A DNA stretch of 64,000 nt from Babylonia areolata (taxonomy: Eukaryota; Mollusca; Gastropoda; Neogastropoda; Buccinidae), in the NCBI RefSeq assembly GCF_041734735.1, contig NC_134901.1, positions 23,246,987-23,310,986 on the forward strand, written 5' to 3'. Below the pieces are notes generated by a model that made no database searches, was not told the DNA's origin, and worked only from the letters and a program-made list of their open reading frames with translations. The position numbers and the translations under genes were made by a program. This document shows positions 22,901 through 31,099 of the stretch, one piece after another (position 1 is the stretch's first letter; each line of letters begins with the position of its first letter).

Positions 22901-23506
22901 CTTCTTTCTACTCTCAGAGACTAACTGCTAGGAGCCTGACCACCTGTCCTTCAGTTCACGTGGCGATCTCTTCAAACAGTGCATGTCAAAGGGCTACAGA
23001 ACTTACAAAAACTTAAGAATGACTGGTTACCAACATAACATAAAACACTGGACTCACATAATTTAAAATCAAATATATATCACAAAATCAGTGAATGGTC
23101 CAGTTTGTCGAATCCTAACAAATCGGTCAAGCGATAGAAACACTGGAACTTACCTCGACCTGTTTCGGCATTATCGCAACCATTTTCCTGAAACATAAAG
23201 TGAAAACTTCGTGTAAATGAATATTTTGTCACTAATTATGCAGTTTTTGGCATTATTCCTGTCATATAAAGAACATAAAGAACATTTCACCACCAGTCTT
23301 TGTATGGATCCCCACTTGGAACAAAACTAGCTCGCCATTTTGACACAGCTCAAGAAAACGGCCGCTTTTTTTCCTCCACTATGGAACGATTGATATGGCT
23401 ATATAACTCAATAAATATCACAGATAATACGCATATACATATACATAAACAATAAATATCTGACCTGTATATGTTCTGTCCGTGGATCATCCTTTGGAGA
23501 CTCCAT
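584..23506 (-). CDS. TOP1: DNA topoisomerase I (type IB), whole gene, 19 coding exons
   Basis: Nuclear type IB topoisomerase: it nicks one DNA strand through a 3'-phosphotyrosine link, lets supercoils relax ahead of transcription and replication forks, and religates. Nineteen exons with matching GT-AG sites and phases sum to 2952 nt, or 983 residues. Residues about 27-330 are a Ser/Lys-rich nuclear tail. The core and cap begin near the KWWEEEK motif (about residue 425). A charged linker spans about 860-925, and the C-terminal domain carries SKLNYLDPR. The five catalytic residues are Arg706, Lys750, Arg808, His850 and Tyr941; their spacings (44, 58, 42, 91) equal those of human 488/532/590/632/723. 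The extra 218 residues relative to human (765 aa) all lie in the N-terminal tail, as in insect Top1. The start codon choice (14-residue exon 1) is the least certain part. Confidence 0.96.
690..1425. repeat. Minisatellite, unit about 52 bp with shorter variants, in the last TOP1 intron
   Basis: About 14 imperfect units built on a core such as CATCATTTGCTTTTGCTGC followed by TTCCATCATGACACACAGG. Some units lack the ACACAGGACACACAATCACC part and are shorter. The array starts directly at the acceptor of the last TOP1 exon, and one unit carries a copy of that acceptor and of 15 exon bases (804-854 against 672-722, one mismatch). Confidence 0.9.
1984..2054 (-). CDS. TOP1: TOP1 coding exon 18, active-site Tyr941
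   Basis: Residues about 927-950. [14 protein letters not shown] carries the nucleophilic tyrosine (human Tyr723) that links to the 3' phosphate. Phase 0 in, phase 2 out at TG|GTATGT. Confidence 0.97.
2423..2501 (-). CDS. TOP1: TOP1 coding exon 17, end of linker
   Basis: Residues about 900-926. [19 protein letters not shown] is nearly identical to the human linker end. The acceptor CTGCAG|GATG joins exon 16 in phase 2, so no extra exon is needed in the 6.1 kb intron between them. Confidence 0.95.
2724..3082. repeat. Terminal repeat plus internal complementary region of the non-autonomous DIRS-type element
   Basis: Outer arm 2724-2775 and inner arm 2990-3041 form a 52-bp perfect inverted repeat; 3041-3082 matches the far end 8328-8369 in inverted orientation. 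All copies share the core ATACTTA(A)CCGTGACCCAAC. Confidence 0.85.
4120..4412 (+). repeat. Interspersed repeat R3 (unclassified), copy 1
   Basis: Matches, in opposite orientation, a segment at 58367-58650. Shared landmarks are GCAGCTTAGTCTTT, CCTTTGGGAACC(G/A)TCCCAATG, CTTGGGCAA(A/G)ACACT and GCCTCCTCTGCTGTTCTGA. It resembles a dispersed mollusc repeat; the class is unknown to me. It lies inside the non-autonomous DIRS-type element. Confidence 0.75.
6340..7640. repeat. Internal diverged duplication within the non-autonomous DIRS-type element
   Basis: Segments at about 6349-6650 and 7427-7625 share ordered landmarks: GTTGCCTCCCTTGG, GTCCCTTAGTG, GGGCATCCC, TCGGTCGCCAT and GAGA(T/C)GGTCG.GGCATG. 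The spacing is about 1.05 kb. It is CpG-rich unlike the surrounding host sequence. No coding function is recognisable. Confidence 0.6.
8196..8369. repeat. Far terminal repeat of the non-autonomous DIRS-type element
   Basis: Inverted counterpart of 2783-2917 and of 3041-3082. The element ends with TGTGTAATTAAAAG, after which host intron sequence and a poly-C run (8405-8425) follow. Confidence 0.82.
8605..8699 (-). CDS. TOP1: TOP1 coding exon 16, linker
   Basis: Residues about 869-900. Lysine-rich coiled-coil linker ([20 protein letters not shown]). Phase 2 donor GAC|GTGAGT. The following intron holds the 5.65 kb DIRS-type insertion. Confidence 0.93.
8941..8979. repeat. (GA)n microsatellite in a TOP1 intron
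   Basis: About 19 uninterrupted GA units between TOP1 exons 15 and 16. No function is seen. Confidence 0.95.
9079..9206 (-). CDS. TOP1: TOP1 coding exon 15, catalytic His850
   Basis: Residues about 826-868. [20 protein letters not shown] carries His850 (human His632), followed by [13 protein letters not shown], the start of the coiled-coil linker. Phase 1 in, phase 0 out. Confidence 0.96.
9440..9668 (-). mobile_element. tRNA-derived SINE with V-SINE-like central domain, copy 1
   Basis: Read on the minus strand it has a tRNA-like head with a degenerate B box (GGGATCAAATCCC) and then a central block with GATGAGGTTATAAACTGG and GTGCACGTTAAATAACCC. Two other copies (27711-27903, 51842-52040) share the order of parts. 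Assignment to the V-SINE superfamily is from memory of the conserved central domain and is tentative. Confidence 0.65.
10230..10292. repeat. A-rich / (CAAA)n low-complexity run
   Basis: Long A run followed by CAA and CAAA repeats in the intron between TOP1 exons 14 and 15; probably a degraded poly(A) tail of a retroposed sequence. Confidence 0.8.
10784..10898 (-). CDS. TOP1: TOP1 coding exon 14, catalytic Arg808
   Basis: Residues about 788-826. [20 protein letters not shown] carries Arg808 (human Arg590). Phase 0 in; donor AACC|GTATGT, phase 1 out. Confidence 0.96.
11503..11757 (-). CDS. TOP1: TOP1 coding exon 13, catalytic Arg706 and Lys750
   Basis: Residues about 703-787. LALRAGN carries Arg706 (human 488) and [11 protein letters not shown] carries Lys750 (human 532). 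Both stabilise the transition state and Lys acts as the general acid. Phase 0 at both ends. Confidence 0.97.
12336..12479 (-). CDS. TOP1: TOP1 coding exon 12, core subdomain
   Basis: Residues about 655-702, 48 codons, phase 0 at both ends. Contains [14 protein letters not shown] and [14 protein letters not shown], matching the human core immediately before the catalytic region. Confidence 0.96.
13099..13243 (-). CDS. TOP1: TOP1 coding exon 11, core subdomain
   Basis: Residues about 606-654. Contains [30 protein letters not shown] and NAASKLK, matching human residues about 390-436. Phase 2 in, phase 0 out. Confidence 0.96.
13374..13813. mobile_element. Rearranged fragment of the non-autonomous DIRS-type element
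   Basis: Lies in the intron between TOP1 exons 10 and 11. Bases 13374-13537 repeat the end of the 5.65 kb element (2724-2897) in the same orientation. From about 13536 the sequence continues as the inverted form of that element's interior (about 3570-3836) and stops at a poly-G run that matches the poly-C run there. The other end is absent, so it is an incomplete, internally inverted copy. Confidence 0.85.
14447..14634 (-). CDS. TOP1: TOP1 coding exon 10, core subdomain
   Basis: Residues about 544-606. Contains [34 protein letters not shown] and [10 protein letters not shown]. The donor is GCAA|GTCAGT (phase 2) and joins exon 11 to give INCSKDST. Confidence 0.96.
14805..14862. repeat. (GAAA)n microsatellite
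   Basis: Imperfect GAAA units beside an A/T-rich low-complexity run (14745-14805) in the intron between TOP1 exons 9 and 10. Confidence 0.9.
15225..15347 (-). CDS. TOP1: TOP1 coding exon 9, core subdomain
   Basis: Residues about 503-543, 41 codons, phase 0 at both ends. Ends with [11 protein letters not shown], matching human RKQMSKEEKL. Confidence 0.96.
15694..15815 (-). CDS. TOP1: TOP1 coding exon 8, core subdomain
   Basis: Residues about 462-502. Contains [19 protein letters not shown] and FFKDWRK, conserved cap residues. Phase 1 in, phase 0 out. Confidence 0.96.
16193..16388 (-). CDS. TOP1: TOP1 coding exon 7, start of the conserved core
   Basis: Residues about 397-462. Contains [28 protein letters not shown] and KFYYDG, nearly identical to the start of the human core. 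Phase 0 in, phase 1 out. Confidence 0.96.
16785..16881 (-). CDS. TOP1: TOP1 coding exon 6
   Basis: Residues about 364-396. Lysine-rich, with a [13 protein letters not shown] motif that resembles a nuclear localisation signal next to an acidic patch. Phase 2 in, phase 0 out (AAG|GTGAGT). Confidence 0.88.
17167..17255 (-). CDS. TOP1: TOP1 coding exon 5
   Basis: Residues about 335-364. Encodes a basic stretch (KTVKRERE) followed by acidic [12 protein letters not shown], typical of the N-terminal region of TOP1. Phase 0 in, phase 2 out at TCCAG|GTAAGT. Confidence 0.88.
17813..18089 (-). CDS. TOP1: TOP1 coding exon 4, acidic/basic tail
   Basis: Residues about 242-334. Carries repeated [10 protein letters not shown] / KSPKKEVK blocks that look like proline-directed phosphorylation and SUMO-type sites, and ends with ESDDDEKPL. 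Phase 2 in, phase 0 out (TTG|GTGAGT). Confidence 0.9.
18593..19241 (-). CDS. TOP1: TOP1 coding exon 3, Ser/Lys/His repeat tail
   Basis: A 649-nt exon (residues about 26-242) made largely of degenerate SSSSSKHKE-type repeats rich in Ser, Lys and His, followed by an Asp/Arg/Lys stretch. This is the disordered nuclear-localising tail. Acceptor is TTTACAG and donor CACAG|GTTTGT, phase 2. Long reading frames on the opposite strand here are antisense shadows of the repeat. Confidence 0.9.
19320..23153. other. TOP1 large 5' intron, AT-rich
   Basis: About 3.9 kb between TOP1 exons 2 and 3. Holds a run of about 34 T (19947-19981), a SINE C copy (20958-21079), an A/T low-complexity tract (21085-21250) and otherwise unremarkable AT-rich sequence. 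No coding exon with conserved protein content was found. Confidence 0.7.
20958..21079 (-). mobile_element. SINE family C, copy 1
   Basis: Read on the minus strand: CAAGGCCTGACTAAGGGC, GGTTATGCTGCTGGTCAGGC, GCAGATGTGGTGTAGCG, GGATTTGACCGAACGCAGTG and a CTGATACTGAT tail. Further copies lie at 39833-39975, 51670-51776, 57973-58086 and, truncated, at 61590-61636. The terminal short tandem tail (GATACT or GAAACT) is typical of a SINE 3' end. Confidence 0.75.
23154..23187 (-). CDS. TOP1: TOP1 coding exon 2, 34-nt microexon
   Basis: Lies between a TTTCAG acceptor and a GTAAGT donor. Entered in phase 0 it reads [11 protein letters not shown] and leaves in phase 1, exactly what exon 3 needs to restore GAA AAT GAC. 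An ATG inside it in another frame would not join exon 3 in frame. Confidence 0.75.
23465..23506 (-). CDS. TOP1: TOP1 coding exon 1 (residues 1-14)
   Basis: Encodes [14 protein letters not shown] and ends at a CAG|GTCAGA donor in phase 0, which fits exon 2. An in-frame ATG farther upstream (23612-23614) overlaps an NRF-1-like palindrome that probably belongs to the promoter, so the inner ATG is preferred. There is no family homology to help at this end. Confidence 0.6.
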
Positions 23507-23607
23507 CAACGTGTTTTTTCTGTGAGTCGCGTGTTGCCCCTTTGAAAACTTAAAGTTCTCTGATGGCTTCTGGCTGGCTTGTCGGCTAAGTGCAAATTTC
23601 TCGTTGC

Positions 23608-23619
23608 TGCGCATGCGCT
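23608..23619. promoter_or_regulatory. NRF-1-like palindrome in the TOP1 promoter
   Basis: TGCGCATGCGCT matches the YGCGCAYGCGCR consensus in all positions but the last. It lies 102 bp upstream of the chosen start codon. The site is common in CpG-type promoters of housekeeping genes. No binding data. Confidence 0.45.
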
Positions 23620-25480
23620 AAAGAAAAGCCTTTCTTTGTTTTTATTTTTAGATTGTTTGACGTCATATGGGGTTCCCTCTGTGTCCTTGTTTCCTCACAG
23701 GAATGCCGCAGGTGTTTACTTACTGATTCATCATTATTTCCTTTTCTCGCGATTTATTTTCTTTCTGTTTTTATTTTGCCTTTTTTTTTCCTCAAAGCAA
23801 TACATCATTACGTAATCTGACAATAAATGGCCACAGCGAAAAGTAAACCCAAGTGTCAGTTCAAGTAGTGAAAACAAACAAAAACAAACAAATTTCGTGA
23901 AAGTGAAATTGTGTCCAGTCCTTTAAACTGTTACGGTGGCACTCTAAACAACAAAGAACATTCAGAAAGCAACTGAACCTTTAATAAACAAGGCAAATTT
24001 GGGGTGGTTGCAGAATGGGGTCGAGGTGGGTGGCCGGGGTAGGGGTGGTAGGCTTGGGTGTGCTCAAGCTGTTTTTCTTGAGATCTGAGGGGTGAATGTG
24101 GGTGCGTGTTTGGATGGTGGTGATGAGAGTAAAGGAAATCATGAATATTAATTTCAACTTATTTTGTGATGGGAAAATGCCGGACTCGACTGCACAGCCT
24201 TCGCAACAGTGAACGCTTTACCGTTGCAGTTATCCACTGACAGCCACGGTCAACCCGGCAGTGCGACATGAAAGTGCGCAATGGGCGATGGGACATTGTG
24301 AGCCCTTGATCTATGACGTGCATAGACACTGTGCACACTGTCACCATGAGATGTTGTGCGTGTCTGAGCACTGAGATGTTAGTGTTCACTGATGCCAGTG
24401 CCAACTGAAAACGCACGGTAGCCTGGCTCATCATTATTCAGCGGTTTTGCTGAGCGCCCTCACACCGCGCGCGCGGCAGTTGCAACAAGGAAGAACTTCA
24501 GCGATTGCTGACCTAAGCACAAAACCCAGGAATGATCTAAATTAAGAACCAGCTCATTGGTGTCGCCGAGACAGATCCCCTTGTTCACTGAGTCTCTCGG
24601 ACGACTGAGATGCTCACATGAACGTAGTCGAGGCCGAATGAAATGAAATATTACTGACGATGTTTCAATGCGCAAGCGATGTTTACTTTAACCGAATTAC
24701 GGTGGGGTTTTTTGTTTGTTTTTTGGTTGTTGTTTGTTTGTTTGTTTTTTGTTTGTTTTTTGTTTTGGGTTTTTTTTAACTAGTAAGTAAAATAAACCAT
24801 TCACTCACTCGATCAGTCAATATGCATGATGTTTCAAAAAAAAAAAAGTGTTCTTGTACATTAACAATTTGTAAAGTTTTTCAACTTAAAATAATAATCA
24901 TGGCAACTAACTCAGCCCCATACATAGTTGCCGATACTGATATACGGCATAAATGCCGGCCTCAGCCGGTCTCTATTTATATACCACAAATACTGATTTC
25001 TGGTCATAGCGTCTGCCCACTAGCTCGTTCTCGTGTCCTCTCCGTGTTGAGCAGGTCATACATGGAGTGGAGTTGCTGCTAAAGGAATCAAGTTAAGGAA
25101 CTGACTTCAGCTGAATGATATCCGAAACGCCCTTTCACTGACACTGTCCCACACACCGGCTGACCTCTCGCCCCCCCCCCCCCCAGCCCCCCCCCCCCCC
25201 CGCCCCCCTCCACAGAGAGACAGACAGACAGACAGACAGAGAGAGCAATAAATGAATCAGTCAAGATAGCACCGACATAAGTATAGATATAGATATGTGC
25301 ACATGAGAATCTTTAAGTTGTGCACACACACGCATACACACACACGCACACACACACACACACACAGAGCAATAAATCATAGTGAATCAACTGAGATAGT
25401 ACCGACATAATATAGATAGGTGCACATACAGAATTGTGAAAAAATGTACACAGTTCTCCCATTTCTCATGATTTTTGCAA
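23620..25480. other. Intergenic region upstream of TOP1
   Basis: No gene recognised. Contains a moderately GC-rich, possibly repetitive block at 24170-24680, a (GTTT)n tract at 24714-24770, poly-C runs at 25170-25208, and GACA/GA and CA microsatellites at 25214-25245 and 25322-25366. Confidence 0.6.
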
Positions 25481-25489
25481 GCCTGATCA

Positions 25490-26050
25490 AATTTCATCCG
25501 CAGATAGCCTATCTTCACCTTCACCTATCCCGTAGTCTTGTGGACCGTTGGGGCGCCACAGGTAATCTGGCAACCAGCATCCTCCAATCCTCTCGGTTTT
25601 CTGACCTCCTGATTGTATCGCTCGACCTCAAGCCCGTCCGATATGATCTTTGTAGGAGATGCCCAGGAGTCTTCGAAAGCATCTCATCTTCAAAAACTTC
25701 AAACTTCAAAAACATCTCAGTGGACTGTATTCTCTTTTCTATTTCAGCTGTTAAGGTCCACGATTCACATGCATACAAGAGTATTGATGTCACCAGAGTA
25801 TGCATCAGTCTGATCTTTGAGCCGAGTGCAATGTTCCGGTCGTTCCAGATGTACCTCAGTTTTGTGAGCGCTGCTATCGCCTGTGCAATCCTGGAGAGTA
25901 CTTCGGGTTTGGATCCCTCATCTGTCACAATTGCTCCCACTGAGGTATTTAAAGCTGTGGACAGTTTCTAGCTTCTGGCCATGTCAGTGCTGATGCCATT
26001 GGTGTTGTTGGTCATCAGTTTGGTCTTCTCTGCGCTGATCTGCATGCCAT
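25490..26050 (-). mobile_element. LINE 3' end (RTE-like), truncated
   Basis: On the minus strand a 139-codon frame reads GAIVTDEGSKPEVLSRIAQ, RNIALGSKIRLMHTLVTS, LLYACESWTLTAE and near its end QRSTRLRDR. This is the C-terminal region of an endonuclease-type LINE reverse transcriptase common in molluscs. Compared with intact relatives as I remember them, the stretch between the RRIQ motif and the terminal ENRE..W block is mostly missing. The 5' part of the LINE is absent. Confidence 0.8.
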
Positions 26051-26710
26051 GATAGCCTATATTACAGATGAAACTGGTACAAAAGATATTCAGAATCAGA
26101 TTCAGTGTGCTGTGCTTACCAGAACGGCGAGACTGAGGAATTTAATCACTGGAGATCATCAACTCATGAGAAATGATGCTGTCAGATCATTAATTGTCTG
26201 CTTATTGAGTCCACTCTGGACGATGATTCACTTTCCCACTGGCATAAAGAATATGGAGCCGGGGTGACTTAGCTGGCATTATCTCAGGGAAAGATGAACT
26301 GAACATACCGGCCTCCAACCGGTCTCCGTTCATGTTGTCAACTGAGTCTTCAGTGATGAGAAGTACTGACCTGTCTTTCACCCAGAAGACTAGAGGAACG
26401 CCAGCAACAGCAGGACTTGAGCCAAATACCAGCTTCCAGTTCAAAGAGTCTTATGTGGCAAAGCCGGGACACTGTGGCTCCGTATGCCAGCAACTGAGTG
26501 AAATCCCATGTGTGGGTTTTCAGAGAGGCATTGGAATCCCTTGTGTAAAGGTGCTGGAATGGGGACAACAGAACTTGTGGGTCTGGATCATAATGATCTC
26601 CAGAAGCCATGAGAGTGAGGTTCTCTCGATTCCACACAGATTGTTATCCGGGTGCTGTGGTCAAACTTTTTTTTCGTCAGAGCGCTTGATTCTTGCCCGA
26701 GTTTCTTGTT

Positions 26711-26975
26711 TTACCCCCTCTCACACCTGGTGGGTAAAGGGTGGAGATTTTTCCGATCTCCTGGGTCAACACATATGCAGACCTGCTAGTGCCTGAACCC
26801 CCATTCGTGTGTATATGCATGCAAAAGATCAAATGCATGTGTTAAAGTCGTTGTAATCCATGTAAGATGGCGTCGGTGGGTTATGGAAACAAGAATATGA
26901 CCAGCATGGTCATCCCCGAAAGTTGGGTATGGCTGCCTGCATGGCAGGGGAAATAAAGGAAAAACGGTCACACAC
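26711..26975 (+). mobile_element. SINE family B body
   Basis: Ordered blocks CTGGTGGGTAAAGGGTGGAG, TTTTTCCGATCTCC, CAGACCTGCTAGTGCCTGAA, GGTGGGTTATGGAAACAAGA and GGTATGGCTGCCTGCATGGC. I recognise these as a gastropod tRNA-derived SINE body whose head type is present at 37965-38060. Followed by a (CG)n/(TG)n microsatellite. Confidence 0.7.
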
Positions 26976-26985
26976 GCAAAATGTT

Positions 26986-27018
26986 ACGCGCGCGCGCGCG
27001 TGTGTATGTGTGTGTTAG
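26986..27018. repeat. (CG)n-(TG)n microsatellite
   Basis: Eight CG units followed by GTGTGT; potential Z-DNA-forming tract. Confidence 0.85.
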
Positions 27019-27710
27019 TTACTGAAACCTGATTGAATGATACATGAAATGAATGATGAGCGCCCACTGGAATTGAGCTGTCAGGTGGTTCTTCCCAGGT
27101 AGGCACCCTGTTGTGCAAGTGACTCCGTGTTTGTAAAGCGGTTTTGAGCTTGGTCTCTGACTGAGGATAGCATTCATTATCGTCCTTTCAAAAATGTTAA
27201 ACCATTCTGCCATAGCAATCCTGAACCATGATCACACAGTCTGGCTTTGATAAGATTTAATGATCCTCTACAACCTGTTGCACATGTTGTTATCTGTAGC
27301 TGTCCATAAAAAAAAATTGCTTGTAATGTGATTAAATAAAAGATGACTGCTGAGTCCTTAAAACTTCCAATGATGACACTTCTTTTCAAAGTGAGTCTTA
27401 TTTCATAACCAATAGTTGTTGTTTTTTCCAAACAAGACTTTCTTCATTTGATGTTTGTATTGCTGTTGGTTTGCAGATGACATTGCTGTCACATTTGAGG
27501 ATGGGTTGGGGGCAGGGATGCATGCATGAGCTCTGCAAGTTCCTGAAAGTAGAGGTCTTCAGTTGTCTTTAAAACTCAGTGTTATCATTTATGTCACAGT
27601 AACTTGTTTTTGTGCTCATGGATATGTACATGATGCTGGACTGGCAGCTGGTAAAAATATATATCTTCAAGTATTTCTCATCAGCTTTTTATGTATGATA
27701 TTGATTGTTG

Positions 27711-27903
27711 CTGTGGATTCTTTTACATGCACTGTGCACATGCCGTGCATGGTTCCTCAGTTTATTATCTCATCAGAAAGACTAGGAGCCAGACCACCAC
27801 ACAAGATTTAGTAGAGGGGGAGAAGAATCCTGCATCTTGTATGGGACTCGAACCTATGAACACTTGCTTCCTAGTTGGGTTCACTGCCGCAGGGTCACCA
27901 ATT
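27711..27903 (-). mobile_element. tRNA-derived SINE with V-SINE-like central domain, copy 2
   Basis: On the minus strand a tRNA-like head with B box GGTTCGAGTCCC is followed by GATGAGATAATAAACTGAGG and GTGCATGTAAAAGAATCC. Same plan as the copies at 9.5 and 51.9 kb. Confidence 0.7.
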
Positions 27904-28529
27904 CATAAATCTATGTGTGTGTGAATAAGACATGGCAGCAGTAAAAGGGTCAATGTATTTGGTTACAAAAATCCTCTTCCTGAAGATTGCAAGAGACCTG
28001 CATCATTTATCCATTCAAAGTGTATTGCCAATGAAACATATGTTGATTTTTTTTTTTTTTTTTGTTCATTCATGGATGCAATTTCTCCAAACATTCCTTT
28101 TGAAAAGTAAGCTTTTTCATGTGTGGTAGGTTTAACACTGCTGCTTTGGCAGGCATACTCAAGGACAGCTGGCTATGTTTGTGTTTAATTTACCTGCCAA
28201 CACAGACATTGATTATGGAATCTTTAATCTGTACATCATGCTCCTTTGTACCTGAACACACAAAAGGAGATCTTAGCACAAAAAATTCTGCTCCTATTCT
28301 TCTTCTGATACCCTTGAGCAGACTTGTACATATATGTTGATTTACCCTGCCATTTTGGTAGCCATATTCTTGAGGATATACTTACTGTATCCGTATCATG
28401 TACATCGGCAGGAACCAATTCTGCCATAGAAGTACCAATGGGAAGACTTAGAGGAGCACCTTAAAAAACAACGACAAAAAAAACACACACACACAAAAAC
28501 AAACAAACAAAAAACACAAATGAACTGAA

Positions 28530-28990
28530 CTGTTTCATGATATCAGAGGCCAGGCCAATCCGGCTAGCGTAGCGCTCCCTGGGACTAAATCCCGACTGGC
28601 ACAGCCCCAGCCTATCATTTACCCCTACTTTGGATCAGACCCTATGTTCTGTGTGAGACAGCATGCAGTGTTTAAAGGCCTATACTGTTTCATTATTTAT
28701 GGTTTCCTCACTGAGGCTATTCCAGTCTCTAACAGTTCTCAGAAAAAGCTGTTTTTGTAAATTTCCAACTTGCTGAACTTGAAGTAAAAGCAGCACGAGC
28801 TGTTCCTTGTGAACTGTGAGATGATGTTCTGGAACTGGGTGTCTTTGCATGTCGTTGTTCTAATATGGAGTGATGTAACCCTTCACTTTCACTGCCAAAT
28901 ATGCTCATGTTTCTTTGATCTACTGAATGCTGACACAGATTATGGGATATTTCAAAAATATTTTTGATAGTTCGTATGTGAATATACATG
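28530..28990 (-). mobile_element. LINE 3' end (non-RTE type), decayed
   Basis: On the minus strand a frame contains FLRTVRDWNSLSEETI followed by AFKHCML, the end motif of many LINE reverse transcriptases (FFPRTVRDWNSLP...AFK). A frame change separates it from a longer upstream open stretch. The 3' UTR follows to about 28530. Confidence 0.65.
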
Positions 28991-29059
28991 AAGGGGACAA
29001 AGGCAGTAGGAGGTCAGCATATGCCCAGAAGACCAGAAAAAAACAACTAACTTCTGTCA

Positions 29060-30035
29060 ACCCAACAAAACCCACATAGGGATTCAAACCAAGGGTCTAA
29101 AGACTGAAATTCAAACCTTATACCACTGACTGTCCGTCTGCACATAATCTGAGAGATCAGGTAGAAACTTTCCCTTTAACCCATCAGACACTGCTGGTAT
29201 TTGAACCATGGACATTGTTGATCTTCATGATTGAAGTCCCACATGCTTACCATTTCTGTAGTGCTCATTTCTTAAGTTGTGATTTGAAACGATTTTTCTG
29301 CAACTCCATCTTTCAAGCCTACTCAGCAGCAATACTCTGAAATTACTCCTCCAAATTCCCTAACATACCCACACCAGCACCAGCACCAACAGGCCACACT
29401 GAGTTGTGAAAATTAGGTCACCAGAGCAGGCCTTACTCTGCTACTGAGTCATGTTGGTGGTGCTCTGTAGCACCAGTGCTTAATTAAAATACACATGAAA
29501 CACCAAGCCTTCTTCAAACAATACTAACTGCTAAGTGTGAGCTAAACGGAGTTAAGTGTCCCCCCTGAAACGGTGGCTGCCACTGTATCTTTCCAGTGAG
29601 TCCCCATAAGTCCTGATTCCAAGACCAACAGAAATCAAGCACAGACATGAACAAATTGGGAAACTGAAACAGGTGGGTGTGAAGGGGTACAGAATCTAGC
29701 CAACTTTTTCTTCATTTTTGACTGATGAGCATGTGGTCGATGCCGTGAAAGTCTGTTTCAAACTGAGACTGCATGAGAGAGCTGTGCTCTTACTTCCTTT
29801 CCACAAATCAGCTGGACCAAGAAAATACATGCTGGCAGTTTTGGTTAAACTTAAAATGTATCTATGAAGTGAATAAATTGAACTGTGTGGTCCAAGACTT
29901 CCCATTAGAGCCCACAGCATAGTCGACATGGAGAAGGAGCTGGCCATGGCTGAAGATCCCACAATGGAACTTGAACCCACAACCTTCCAGTCATCAAAGA
30001 AAGCACGACACAAACTACTGTCCACTACAGTCTGT
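29060..30035 (-). mobile_element. Two or three degenerate tRNA-derived SINE-like blocks
   Basis: Inverted B-box-like motifs GGATTCAAACCAAGG (29080), TATTTGAACCATGG (29197) and GGAACTTGAACCCACAACC (29964) each lie in a tRNA-like setting on the minus strand. Boundaries are unclear; the last block is the most convincing (about 29880-30030). Confidence 0.4.
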
Positions 30036-30936
30036 TGTCAACTTCTGGTCCAGCACAGAAAGATCCACCGTGATCAGTTTTGAAAACCTGGTGCTGTGCT
30101 GTACTTGTATGTACACACTTCAGTTGACTTAAGTGCACATACTTTTGTTTCAAATGAGCATATTAATTTGCACACAAACGCTTCCACATGTGAACAAAAA
30201 CACATGTAGTTTTTCTTTTCACTCTCCTTAAATCATCATTATGTACTGCATATGTACTACTTACAGCTGATCCCTGTCCTTTTATCTGTCTTTCTCAGTG
30301 GACTGAATGAAAATAAGACACACAATGAAACAATCAATTCCAGGCAAACACATTTTGGATGTGAGGAAAACTTTATTCTGTTACCAACATGTATGATTTT
30401 AATGGAGCAACATGATGAGCAAATTCGTTTTTCATTTTGTGAAGTCCTGTTACTACCACATGAGTAAACATACAATACAATGACAAGTTTCACTATTTCT
30501 CAGACTGAAAAACATGATAAATGCTTTTTTTCTGCCTTTGAACATTCTGCATGCAGTGAGTAACGATGAGATGCATCTCTAAGTTCCATGAATCAGGTGA
30601 CAGCTGGATCACTAAGATGTCAGACTTAATTCTATATAGTGATGCTCTCATGATCAGAGATGGATTTCACCAAAAATAAGTAAGATCAGGTATAAGTTTA
30701 ACAATGTTGTAGCTGTAAATTTCACCTCTGCCAAAGAAACAACAAACCATGTCACACAACTTATTTCACACAACACCCATGTTCTAAAACTAGCTCAAAT
30801 ACTTCTTCACATTCCCATAACTGAAATTCTTTTTTTTTTTTTGGTCTCCATGATAAGCTTATGGCACAGATTTTCTATCACCCTGTGATTCTTAACCATA
30901 TAAAAGGGAAAGGGGATGTCATTTTTGCTCTTTGCA

Positions 30937-31080
30937 GGGAAATATAATGTTAATTCCAGCATTCTTGAAAGCAAACATGAGCTGCAAGCAAGCACCCTGG
31001 TACTCTTTTGCAGGGAAATACTACTTTCATTCCAGCATTCTAGGCAGCAACTATGAGCTGCAAGCAAACACCCTGGTATT
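30937..31080. repeat. Imperfect tandem duplication, period about 74 bp
   Basis: GCAGGGAAATA, TTCCAGCATTCT and GAGCTGCAAGCAA.CACCCTG occur twice in the same order at 30937-31008 and 31012-31080. Non-coding. Confidence 0.75.
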
Positions 31081-31099
31081 GTGATGACCATTATTAGCA

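Noticed and set aside
23171-23183. TOP1 start at ATG in the 34-nt exon
   Set aside because: Its frame does not join exon 3; the frame that does has an acceptor and matching phase.
23465-23614. Longer TOP1 N-terminus starting at the ATG at 23614
   Set aside because: In frame and possible, but its ATG is inside an NRF-1-like promoter palindrome; the inner ATG at 23506 is preferred. Not excluded without cDNA.
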